Positions 14,713 through 22,239 of a stretch of 23,247 bases of DNA are shown in pieces. The position numbers were made by a program, and so were the translations under genes. The stretch is from JBAXPW01 sp037132015 (GTDB lineage: Bacteria; Patescibacteriota; Microgenomatia; UBA1406; GWC2-37-13). Numbering within the stretch: position 1 is the stretch's first letter; every line of letters starts with the position of its first letter. The stretch lies in NCBI GenBank assembly GCA_037132015.1, contig JBAXPW010000020.1, positions 1 through 23,247 on the forward strand, written 5' to 3'. The notes below the pieces were generated by a model, which was not told where the DNA came from, searched no databases, and was given only the letters and a program-made list of their open reading frames with translations.

Positions 14713-15911
14713 GACGATTTTTTGAAAATTTTTTGCATCTACTTTTGACAGGAATAATAGTAGGCTTATTACTTGGACAAGTGGGGAGAATTGAAGTTAT
14801 ATTTTCTTCAATTCATCTGTACATTTTTGAGCCATTAATTGTTCTCCATCTTTTTATATGTCTAGGTATGTGGGGGACATATCCAATCATCAATTTTTCA
14901 AAAAAGTTTCCGTATGTGATTTTATTTTTCGTATATTGTTTTGTTACCTATCTATTAAGATGGCAGTTGTATAACACTCTAGAAAATGCTATTGGAATAT
15001 TATATTTTATTCGTATCATTTCTCTATTTCTATTTTGTGTCTATTTTAAGAAAGCAATTGAAATATTACCATTGCATCATTTTCTACTAAAATGGGGATT
15101 ACGTATTTTTATAATATTGATTCTTATTATGAGTTTTGGACAGTATTTTTTATATCAGGACTTGAGAAATTTGTATTATCAGGGATGGGATCCACATCTC
15201 AATCGTATGTTTGGTTTATATTTTGATCCACCTTTGCTCGGAGCTATTCTAGGTTTATCATTATTACATTTGCTTTATCATCTTAAAGATTATAAGTATA
15301 GATATGTTACATACTGCATTACATTATTATTGGTAGTTGGATCATTGTTAACATTTTCACGTGGTGGATATGTTGCATTAATGACCGTGATATTGATATA
15401 TTTTTTCAAGAGCAAAATGTTGCGAATTGGATTGGTAAGTATTGGAATATGTCTTTTTATTTATTTTGGGATGACGGTACAACATAATAATGAGAGTATT
15501 AATCTTCTAAGAATAAGCACGATTCAAAGTAGATTAGAGGATTATCAAGAAGGAATACGAGTTTGGAATACAAGTCAAATTATTGGAATAGGATATAATA
15601 GAATTGGTGCAGAAAAACACATACAAGGAGATACTACTACAACTTTGACTAATAATGCAAGAGCGTCATTTCATTCTAGCTTTATTATAATCTTAGTAAC
15701 TACAGGAATTATGGGATTGGTGTGGTGTTGTCTTCTGCTTTATAGGATAAGTAAAACAACTAAATTTGTATCAATAATAATTATGTATGTATCTGTTTAT
15801 AGTCTTTTTGATAATATCATGTTACATAGTATGGTGATACTCTATGTTTTTATGATTGTACTTTCCGAACAAAAAAGAATTATACTTGACTCTCATAATA
15901 TTGACGTATAA
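14709..15911 (+). CDS. O-antigen ligase / Wzy-type polymerase-like membrane protein
   Basis: 400 residues with about ten to twelve hydrophobic segments. Wzy_C/O-antigen ligase features: LLTFSRGGYVAL (about 214-225) before a large periplasmic loop, the loop itself with SRLEDYQEGIRVWNTSQIIG and GYNRIG, and the pair ASFHSSFIIILVTTGIMGL, whose His sits where ligases have an important His. Family members either attach finished glycans to a carrier or polymerise repeat units; sequence alone does not decide. The start overlaps the preceding GT2 stop by 4 bases, tying it to the glycan operon. No flippase (Wzx) is seen here, so one must be encoded elsewhere. Confidence 0.82.
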   Translation: MRRFFENFLHLLLTGIIVGLLLGQVGRIEVIFSSIHLYIFEPLIVLHLFICLGMWGTYPIINFSKKFPYVILFFVYCFVTYLLRWQLYNTLENAIGILYFIRIISLFLFCVYFKKAIEILPLHHFLLKWGLRIFIILILIMSFGQYFLYQDLRNLYYQGWDPHLNRMFGLYFDPPLLGAILGLSLLHLLYHLKDYKYRYVTYCITLLLVVGSLLTFSRGGYVALMTVILIYFFKSKMLRIGLVSIGICLFIYFGMTVQHNNESINLLRISTIQSRLEDYQEGIRVWNTSQIIGIGYNRIGAEKHIQGDTTTTLTNNARASFHSSFIIILVTTGIMGLVWCCLLLYRISKTTKFVSIIIMYVSVYSLFDNIMLHSMVILYVFMIVLSEQKRIILDSHNIDV

Positions 15912-15924
15912 ACTAACACTTACG

Positions 15925-15933
15925 TGATAGAAT
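15925..15933 (+). promoter_or_regulatory. Extended -10 promoter of the pilus cluster
   Basis: TGATAGAAT, hexamer TAGAAT 15928-15933, seven bases before the ATG at 15941. TTGACG at 15901-15906, within the end of the ligase gene, lies 21 bases upstream, the same long spacing as for the zinc-ribbon promoter at 5187-5219. Confidence 0.5.
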
Positions 15934-15940
15934 AAATCAT

Positions 15941-16312
15941 ATGGCACATATACTTATTGTAGAAAAGGATATATTTTTAGCAAAAGCATATAAAGTAAAG
16001 CTTAAAAAAGGTGGGTACACATCTGATATAGTAATGGATGGAACGTCTGCAATAGCATATCTCGAGAAACAAAGACCTGATGCAATATTAACTGGTCTTG
16101 TTACTCCAAATAAAGATGGATTTGCCTTATTAGAATACATAAAGGGGATTGAAACATTACATACCGTCCCAGTGGTAGTGGTTTCTAATTTAGGCCAAAC
16201 AGAAGATGTTGAAAAAGTTATGAATCTAGGAGCAAAAAAATATTTTAAAAAAAGACATGTTACACTTGATGAAGTAAAAACCGCATTTGATGAAATATTA
16301 GTACAAAAATAA
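15941..16312 (+). CDS. Degenerate response-regulator receiver domain protein
   Basis: 123 residues, a stand-alone CheY-like domain with no output domain. The fold pattern is intact: AHILIVEKDIFLAKAY (beta1), GTSAIAYLEK (alpha2), PDAILTGLVTPNKDGFALLEYI (beta3), PVVVVSNLGQ (beta4) and GAKKYFKKRHV (beta5, conserved Lys kept). The phosphorylation site is not intact: alignment of ILTGLVTPNKDG with the usual ILLDxMMPxMDG places Gly52 at the acceptor Asp, and the acidic pair after beta1 reads E8-K9-D10 instead of a DD/ED pair. It is therefore unlikely to be phosphorylated in the normal way and may be a constitutive protein-binding module. It lies 14 bases before pilB, which suggests a role in pilus assembly control. 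It starts the pilus operon. Confidence 0.85.
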   Translation: MAHILIVEKDIFLAKAYKVKLKKGGYTSDIVMDGTSAIAYLEKQRPDAILTGLVTPNKDGFALLEYIKGIETLHTVPVVVVSNLGQTEDVEKVMNLGAKKYFKKRHVTLDEVKTAFDEILVQK

Positions 16313-16326
16313 CTTTTAAATAATAT

Positions 16327-17997
16327 ATGGTGAATACAGAATTAGACGATCAATTATATCAATATTTAAAAGAGCTTGAAGTAATCTCTATCGAAGATTT
16401 AGATCGACTTCAAAATCAAACTAAAGAAAAAAAGATTTCTTTTTCTGAACTACTTTTGCATGAGCAATTGATTACTGATGACAATCTAGCAAAGGTCATG
16501 TCAGATATTCTTCATATACAGTATGCTCACATAAATGATCATGTTATACCGATTGATTTACTTAGAGCCATACCATTTCATTTTGCAAAAAGGCACAGCG
16601 TGATTGTCTTTAAAAAAGATGAATTGGGATATCATATTGCGACTAGCGATCCGAGTGATATCCTGACACTTGAATTTCTGAAAAAATATCTTGGAGAGAG
16701 TTTGCAGACATATTATGCTACACCTTCTGAGATTTCTTCATCACTCAAAAATTATGAAACAGATATTGTAAATACGTTTAATTCATTACTTCAACAAGCA
16801 GAGAGTCAATCTCAATCTGAACCGCCAATAATTAAAATGGTTGATGTGTTACTAGATTATGCAGTAAAAAATAAAGCATCAGATATACATATTGAGGCAG
16901 GAGAAAAGGGAGCTTTAGTTCGTATGAGAATTGATGGTATATTGCATGATATATTAACAATAAGCAAGGACATATATTCTCGTATTGTAACTCGTATCAA
17001 GGTGATGTCAAAGCTTCGCACTGACGAACATTTAGCTGCACAGGATGGAAAATTGCATTTTAGTGCTGATGATAAAAAGGCTGATTTTAGAGTCTCGGTT
17101 GTGCCAGCAATATATGGAGAAAAAATAGTTCTGAGAATTTTATCAGAAGCATTGAATAAATTTCAGTTAAATCAATTGGGTATATTACCTCCAGACCTAG
17201 AAAATATCAGGAAAAGTTATGATAAGCCATATGGAATGATTTTGTCTACTGGTCCAACAGGATCTGGCAAGACAACCACTATGTACGCAGTGATACAACT
17301 TCTGAATACACGTGAAGTAAATATCTCTACCATCGAAGATCCAGTGGAATACGATATACCGGGAATTACTCAAATACAAGTCAATGCGAAAACAAATTTA
17401 ACATTTGCAAATGGATTACGAAGTATCCTGAGACAGGATCCAAATATTATTCTTGTAGGTGAAATCAGAGATAAGGAAACTGCCGATATTGGTGTTAATG
17501 CAGCTATGACAGGACATTTAGTATTGAGCACTCTCCATACCAATGATGCGGCGACAGCAATTCCACGTTTGATTGATATGGGTATTGAACCGTTTTTGTT
17601 AGCCTCAACTTTAACTGCTATTATCGCTCAACGACTTGTTCGCACTATTCATATAGGATGTAAAATAAGTGTCAAATATGAACGAAAACAAATTGTTGAT
17701 TTATTTGGTGAAGAGTTAACAACCAAATATTTTGGCAACGATGAGATTATAAGAGCTTATAAAGGAAAGGGTTGTCATGTAGATCATGAAACAGGATTTC
17801 AAGGAAGATTGGGTTTGTATGAAGTATTGACAGTTGATGAGGATATACGACAACTTATTGTAAAGGCTCAAAATTCTGATGATATACGATCAATAGCAAG
17901 AAAAAAAGGTATGACAACTATGCTTGAAGATGGTATTCAAAAGGTGAAACAAGGATTGACCACGTTTGATGAAATTGCACGTATTATTAAAGAATAA
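16327..17997 (+). CDS. pilB: Type IV pilus assembly ATPase PilB
   Basis: 556 residues. N-terminal GspE_N/MshEN-type region (about 1-150, FSELLLHEQLITDDNLAKVM...LHIQYAHI), then the secretion ATPase core: SDIHIEAGEKGALVRMRIDG, Walker A GPTGSGKTTT (about 309-318), Asp box STIEDPVEY, Walker B IILVGEIRDKETADI, and His box GHLVLSTLHTNDA. It drives pilin polymerisation at the inner membrane together with PilC. The family zinc site (CxxC...CxxC) is half lost: RTIHIGCK keeps one Cys of the first pair and GCHVDHETGF keeps one of the second, with His/Asp at the others. It is in operon with the receiver gene upstream and pilC downstream. No PilT retraction ATPase is visible in the window. Confidence 0.95.
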   Translation: MVNTELDDQLYQYLKELEVISIEDLDRLQNQTKEKKISFSELLLHEQLITDDNLAKVMSDILHIQYAHINDHVIPIDLLRAIPFHFAKRHSVIVFKKDELGYHIATSDPSDILTLEFLKKYLGESLQTYYATPSEISSSLKNYETDIVNTFNSLLQQAESQSQSEPPIIKMVDVLLDYAVKNKASDIHIEAGEKGALVRMRIDGILHDILTISKDIYSRIVTRIKVMSKLRTDEHLAAQDGKLHFSADDKKADFRVSVVPAIYGEKIVLRILSEALNKFQLNQLGILPPDLENIRKSYDKPYGMILSTGPTGSGKTTTMYAVIQLLNTREVNISTIEDPVEYDIPGITQIQVNAKTNLTFANGLRSILRQDPNIILVGEIRDKETADIGVNAAMTGHLVLSTLHTNDAATAIPRLIDMGIEPFLLASTLTAIIAQRLVRTIHIGCKISVKYERKQIVDLFGEELTTKYFGNDEIIRAYKGKGCHVDHETGFQGRLGLYEVLTVDEDIRQLIVKAQNSDDIRSIARKKGMTTMLEDGIQKVKQGLTTFDEIARIIKE

Positions 17998-18056
17998 TAT
18001 ATGCAACTTCTTTTTTGCTTTCGCCTTTTTTGTCCGAAGATGTATATAATGAATTA

Positions 18057-19130
18057 ATGAATAAAAATCTATACGATTCGATATTTAATAAGGTCAGTCT
18101 TCAAGAGCAACTATTTTTTACAAAACATGTTGCTATAATGCTTAAAAGTGGTATATTGCTTCGTGAAGCTGTAGAAATTGTTAGTGGACATACGAAGTCT
18201 GCACATTTTAAAATTGTTTTAAAAAAGATAGGTGATGATCTTGAAAATGGGAAGCCTCTGTCAAAATCACTGCAAAAATTTCCCCACATTTTTAAGCCAA
18301 TATTCTTTCACATAATTGAGATTGGAGAAGAATCCGGTACGCTTGAGCAAAGTATGGAGTATATGTCGTTACAATTAGAAAAGGAATATTCGTTGCGCAA
18401 AAGTATATTTAATGCAATGATGTATCCGCTCGTAATTCTTGGATCAGCAGTAGGAATGGGTGGATATATTAGTGTATTTATATTACCTAAACTAACTGAT
18501 TTTTTTAGAAATGTAAGTGGCAAATTACCACTATCTACACGAATATTACTATTTGTGACAGATATTTTCACAAATCATCAAGTTACTTTATTATTTGCAA
18601 TTACTTTTATTGTACTTGTTGGAGGATATCTTTCTTCAATTTCAATAATTCGGGAAAAATTCCAATTATTAGTATTGAATATTCCCCAGATAGGAACGTT
18701 GATTTGTAATTTAGAGGTTATATTATTTTGTAGAAATATGGGAATTATGATGAAAAGCGGAATTTCAATCAATTCAGCACTTGAGGCTCAATATAATGCA
18801 ACAGCTCATCCAGTGTACAAAAAATATGTGAAACAAATGTATGAATCGGTAATGAAAGGTAAACCACTTGGAGAGGAATTGAGTAAAAAAGAGTATAAAC
18901 ATATTCCATTTATCATGACGAAGATGATTAGTGTAGGAGAATCAACAGGAAAGATAGAAGAGGTGCTTATTTATCTTGCAGACTATTTTGAAAAAGAAGT
19001 TGATGATCAGGTAAAAAATTTGTCTGCAATTATTGAACCAGTAATACTTCTTAGCATAGGAATTATGGTAGGATTTCTTGGTATAGCGATTATTTCACCC
19101 ATTTATGAGCTTACAGGTGCAATACAATAG
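18057..19130 (+). CDS. pilC: Type IV pilus inner-membrane platform protein PilC (GspF family)
   Basis: Two GspF/T2SSF domains: about residues 15-140 (LQEQLFFTKHVAIMLKSGIL and KKIGDDLENGKPLSKSLQKF) and 220-340 (LFCRNMGIMMKSGISINSAL, MKGKPLGEELSKK, MISVGESTGKIEEVL). Three hydrophobic spans: near GSAVGMGGYISVFILPKL, VTLLFAITFIVLVGGYL and the C-terminal VILLSIGIMVGFLGIAIISP. It forms the platform turned by PilB. ATG 18057 begins right before the first conserved domain; an in-frame TTG at 18015 would add 14 residues. An ATG at 18001, four bases past the pilB stop, is in another frame and reads only 18 codons. The 3' end overlaps the next pilin gene by 26 bases. Confidence 0.93.
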   Translation: MNKNLYDSIFNKVSLQEQLFFTKHVAIMLKSGILLREAVEIVSGHTKSAHFKIVLKKIGDDLENGKPLSKSLQKFPHIFKPIFFHIIEIGEESGTLEQSMEYMSLQLEKEYSLRKSIFNAMMYPLVILGSAVGMGGYISVFILPKLTDFFRNVSGKLPLSTRILLFVTDIFTNHQVTLLFAITFIVLVGGYLSSISIIREKFQLLVLNIPQIGTLICNLEVILFCRNMGIMMKSGISINSALEAQYNATAHPVYKKYVKQMYESVMKGKPLGEELSKKEYKHIPFIMTKMISVGESTGKIEEVLIYLADYFEKEVDDQVKNLSAIIEPVILLSIGIMVGFLGIAIISPIYELTGAIQ

Positions 19131-19548
19131 AGGCTTTACGTTACTTGAAACGATTATTACGATCTCTATCGTAAGTGTAATTAGTGTGTTAGTTATTCCC
19201 TTTTTTTCACGATTTTTAATACAAAATGCACTTATGACCTCTTATGATACTACAATAGTCATGATACGGAAGGCTTATACGTATAGTTATTATGGAAGAA
19301 ATGGCTCAAATTGGGGAATTTATAATAATGGTAATACATTAATTATGTATAGTGGCAATTCTTATCTCCTTCGCACGGTCCAATATGATGAAACAGTAAC
19401 ATTACAACCGAAAATTACAATCTCAGGTCTCACTGAAGTTAATTTTACTGAGAGAACTGGTGCAGTTGGTACTGCTATTACTTTTACAGTGAATAGTCCT
19501 TATCAGTCGAAAACAATAATCATTAATAAGTTGGGACAGGTGTATTGA
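19105..19548 (+). CDS. Prepilin-like protein (GspH/FimT-type pseudopilin)
   Basis: 147 residues. A ten-residue leader MSLQVQYNRG ends at the prepilin peptidase site G|FTLLE, with Glu at +5, followed by a hydrophobic helix (TIITISIVSVISVLVIPFFS). The rest is a beta-rich C-terminal domain (WGIYNNGNTLIMYSGNSYLL, ITISGLTEVNFTE, ITFTVNSPYQSKTIIINKLG), as in GspH/FimT minor pilins. No disulfide-type Cys pair. It starts inside the end of pilC (26-base overlap) and ends 8 bases before the next start. Probably a minor pilin priming or decorating the fibre. Confidence 0.85.
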   Translation: MSLQVQYNRGFTLLETIITISIVSVISVLVIPFFSRFLIQNALMTSYDTTIVMIRKAYTYSYYGRNGSNWGIYNNGNTLIMYSGNSYLLRTVQYDETVTLQPKITISGLTEVNFTERTGAVGTAITFTVNSPYQSKTIIINKLGQVY

Positions 19549-19556
19549 TTATATTC

Positions 19557-21323
19557 ATGCGCAATCAAAATGGTTTTTCTATCATGGAGATAATACTGGC
19601 TATGTTAGTAGTTAGTGTTTTTGCATCTACTGCCGTAAGCATAATTCTTCAGAGTTTTATAGTAAGTAGACAGGTTCGTGAACGACTTGTTGCTCAACAA
19701 TTTATGACAGAAGGATTGGAAGGACTTCAAGGAGTGAGAAACAGATCCTATTCCGCACTCACTCCATCAGCAAGCACAGGAATTGTTACCACAAATGGTT
19801 TTTGGGAATTATCAGGAACAAATACTGTTTTGGATAAATATACGCGGACCTTAAATATATCTTCTGGTCAAAGAAATGGATCTGGGAACATTGTAGTGAG
19901 TGGAGGGGTTGTAGATTCAAATACAAGCCTCGTTTCATCAGTTGTAAATTGGAAGTTTACACCGTCATTATCTTATAATGTAAATAATTCTATGTATCTT
20001 ACAAATTGGAGAGAACCCTATATTCCAAAATCAGGTATGTTGGTCTATGCATCTGGAACGGATAGAATTTCGTATAGGATATATAGTGGAAGTGGGACAT
20101 GGGCTACGGCAGGTTTAACATCTGATGTGAGCACCACAACAACTGATCAAATTCCTAAGGTTGTTGAATTATTTGAATCTCGTACAAGAAATGAAAAAAT
20201 TCTGATTTCAAAACACATTAGATCAACAACGAATTATATTTATGCGCAGATTTTTAATGGTACGACATGGACAACGACTCCTCAGCTAATCACTAGTTAT
20301 ACAAATACTGATACATTTTATGGAACTACTAAAACATTTGATGGAGTATATCTTGCAAACGGAAACTTTATGTTGGTATATTCAAACAGTGCTAATATAC
20401 CTCGTTTTGCAATATGGAATGGTACTACATGGACCACTAACATAGCAATGCAAACACTTCCTGCAATACCGTATCATACTAAAATTTCAGTACGGCCGGG
20501 AACAAATGAAGTAATGGCTTTGATGTATTTAGCAAACAAGCAGACGAGGACAGAATATTTTAATGGTGGTACCTTTACTGTAGCAAACTGGACATTACAT
20601 ACACCAATTCATTCAACAATGGGTGCATTTAATGATAACGAATTAGTTGATTTTGCATGGAGTACAGTTGATTCAACAAAAGGAGTGATGGTGTTGGTTG
20701 GAACCACAAACCTTATACTGAGAGCTAATCTATGGACAGCAAATGGTACGGGAAGTGGCGCATGGGGAACAGCAACTAATTCAACTGCAGAAAATGGCAA
20801 TATTTGGTCAATACGTATAGCGAGTGTATTAAATACTGATAGATATATTGTGTGTGCTGAAAATTCTGGATCTACTAATCGTTGTTTTTTTCTAAATAAT
20901 TCACTTACATGGGTTCGACCTACAAATTATGCACTAACTACAACAGGAGATGCAGATGATTATAGAAGTTTTGATATTTCTATGAATGGAATATCAAATA
21001 TTGATGGTCTAACAGTTTTTACAAGAAATACTACAATAGCAGGATTTAAACGAGTTGATAGCTCTACAAGTACAATAGATCTAAATGCAACAACTATTGG
21101 AACATTGGGAGGAGTATTGTCAACTGTTCTCATTATTCCTCAAAAGAACAATGATGATATGATGGTTTTAATGGGAGGAGTTAATAATAGTTTGTATACT
21201 GCCGTATGGAATGGGACAACAAGAACATTTTATACTACACCTGCGGGTAAAGCATTTCAAGTACAAACAACAGCAGGATCTACAACAAATACGTACTGGT
21301 TTTCATTTGTATGGGACGAATAA
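19557..21323 (+). CDS. Prepilin with large repeat domain, probable beta-propeller (tip adhesin candidate)
   Basis: 588 residues. MRNQNG|FSIMEI is a prepilin cleavage site with Glu at +5, followed by the hydrophobic helix IILAMLVVSVFASTAVSIIL and the amphipathic LVAQQFMTEGLEGLQGVRN, so it can pack into a pilus. From about residue 150 the protein is a long repeat region of blades ending in an aromatic-NG-aromatic signature: IFNGTTWTT, IWNGTTWTT, YFNGGTFT, ANGTGSGAWG, LNNSLTW, WNGTTRTF, plus weaker copies YSGSGTWAT and VDSSTSTIDL. The roughly 50-60 residue period suggests a seven- or eight-bladed beta-propeller. Typical minor pilins are 150-250 residues, so the repeat domain is an extra module, likely displayed at the pilus tip. 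I chose ATG 19557; TTG 19545 is four codons upstream. Confidence 0.85.
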   Translation: MRNQNGFSIMEIILAMLVVSVFASTAVSIILQSFIVSRQVRERLVAQQFMTEGLEGLQGVRNRSYSALTPSASTGIVTTNGFWELSGTNTVLDKYTRTLNISSGQRNGSGNIVVSGGVVDSNTSLVSSVVNWKFTPSLSYNVNNSMYLTNWREPYIPKSGMLVYASGTDRISYRIYSGSGTWATAGLTSDVSTTTTDQIPKVVELFESRTRNEKILISKHIRSTTNYIYAQIFNGTTWTTTPQLITSYTNTDTFYGTTKTFDGVYLANGNFMLVYSNSANIPRFAIWNGTTWTTNIAMQTLPAIPYHTKISVRPGTNEVMALMYLANKQTRTEYFNGGTFTVANWTLHTPIHSTMGAFNDNELVDFAWSTVDSTKGVMVLVGTTNLILRANLWTANGTGSGAWGTATNSTAENGNIWSIRIASVLNTDRYIVCAENSGSTNRCFFLNNSLTWVRPTNYALTTTGDADDYRSFDISMNGISNIDGLTVFTRNTTIAGFKRVDSSTSTIDLNATTIGTLGGVLSTVLIIPQKNNDDMMVLMGGVNNSLYTAVWNGTTRTFYTTPAGKAFQVQTTAGSTTNTYWFSFVWDE

Positions 21324-21325
21324 CT

Positions 21326-21844
21326 ATGAAAAAAGGATTTACATTGATGGAGGTTTTGATTTATATTACGCTTTTGATTGTAATAAGCGATGTATTATTG
21401 CGTCTTACATGGAATGTAATAGAAGGATATTCAAAAAGAGGGGTAATATCGGAAACGTATTATATAGGAAGAATTATATCTGAACGACTTAAGGATGATC
21501 TGCGAAATGCAACTAATATTGATACAGTAAATTCAAATTTTGGTGTAAATTTGGCTACAACCACAGGATCAAAAATTACTCTTATTTCCGATAGTGCGCA
21601 AACTCCTATTATTTTTAGCGTCTCAAATGGTCAATTAGTAGTTTCTTATGCTGGTGTTGCAACAACCTTTAGTTCATTAGATTATAAAATTTCATCGCTT
21701 GTATTTACAAATCTTTCAACAACAAATGGATATTCACGTAATATTAAGTATGTGATGATTCTAAACTCGAATGCGACAAATAAAGGAAAGATATATGATA
21801 GTAATATCACAATACAGTCATCTATTGAGTTACGAGGGCATTAA
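21326..21844 (+). CDS. Prepilin-like protein (GspJ/PilW-type pseudopilin)
   Basis: 172 residues. MKKG|FTLMEVLIYITLLIVISD: a very short basic leader, cleavage site and Glu at +5, then one hydrophobic helix. The C-terminal part (RLKDDLRNATNIDTVN, SKITLISDSAQTPIIF, SVSNGQLVVSYAGVATTFSS) follows the GspJ/PilW pattern of a helix with R-L-x-x-D-L-R and paired beta strands. ATG 21326 is two bases after the previous stop; the earlier in-frame ATG at 21311 would put five extra residues ahead of the leader and overlap the upstream gene. Five bases separate it from the next gene. Probably part of the minor-pilin tip complex. Confidence 0.85.
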   Translation: MKKGFTLMEVLIYITLLIVISDVLLRLTWNVIEGYSKRGVISETYYIGRIISERLKDDLRNATNIDTVNSNFGVNLATTTGSKITLISDSAQTPIIFSVSNGQLVVSYAGVATTFSSLDYKISSLVFTNLSTTNGYSRNIKYVMILNSNATNKGKIYDSNITIQSSIELRGH

Positions 21845-21849
21845 TAATT

Positions 21850-22233
21850 ATGGCACATAATAAAAATAAGGGATATATTGCATTGGCAACAGTTGTGATA
21901 TTAACTGGTATATTGGTTGCGATCACAGCTACGTTGTCGCTTGGTATGATCACTGACCTGTTATCATACAGAAGCGTCATTGATTCAGAAAAGATATTTT
22001 CATCTGTAGATAGCTGTGTCGAAGAAGCATTATTGCGAATTAGAAGTGATGCTTCATATAATGGAGGATTAATTCTACTTCCAACAATAACGTGTCAAGT
22101 ACAGCAGGTCAAGCTGAGAAACAGAATTAATTTAACGATATACAACACAACGGGTTTATATATAAGACAAGTTCTTGTAATATTGGATCATACTAATTCA
22201 GGTATTTCAATTGTTGGAAGGAGAGAATACTAA
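21850..22233 (+). CDS. PilX/GspK-like pilus protein lacking Glu5
   Basis: 127 residues. MAHNKNKG|YIALATVVILTGILVAIT: a basic leader and a G|Y site followed by a hydrophobic helix. At position +5 of the mature form stands Ala, not Glu, as in PilX/GspK-type proteins that cap the fibre. Further on: SSVDSCVEEALLRIRSDASY (a motif I know from PilX-like proteins of CPR genomes, with Cys pairing to the C of TITCQVQQV), and a closing TGLYIRQVLVILDH strand. Last of four pseudopilins in the run; 6 bases before the PilM-like gene. Confidence 0.8.
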   Translation: MAHNKNKGYIALATVVILTGILVAITATLSLGMITDLLSYRSVIDSEKIFSSVDSCVEEALLRIRSDASYNGGLILLPTITCQVQQVKLRNRINLTIYNTTGLYIRQVLVILDHTNSGISIVGRREY

Positions 22234-22239
22234 AATTAT

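Noticed and set aside
20249..21230. Repeated AATGGTAC(T/G)ACATGG-like DNA words as a mobile or CRISPR repeat
   Set aside because: They are codons of the recurring NGTTW motif in one reading frame, irregularly spaced and divergent elsewhere.
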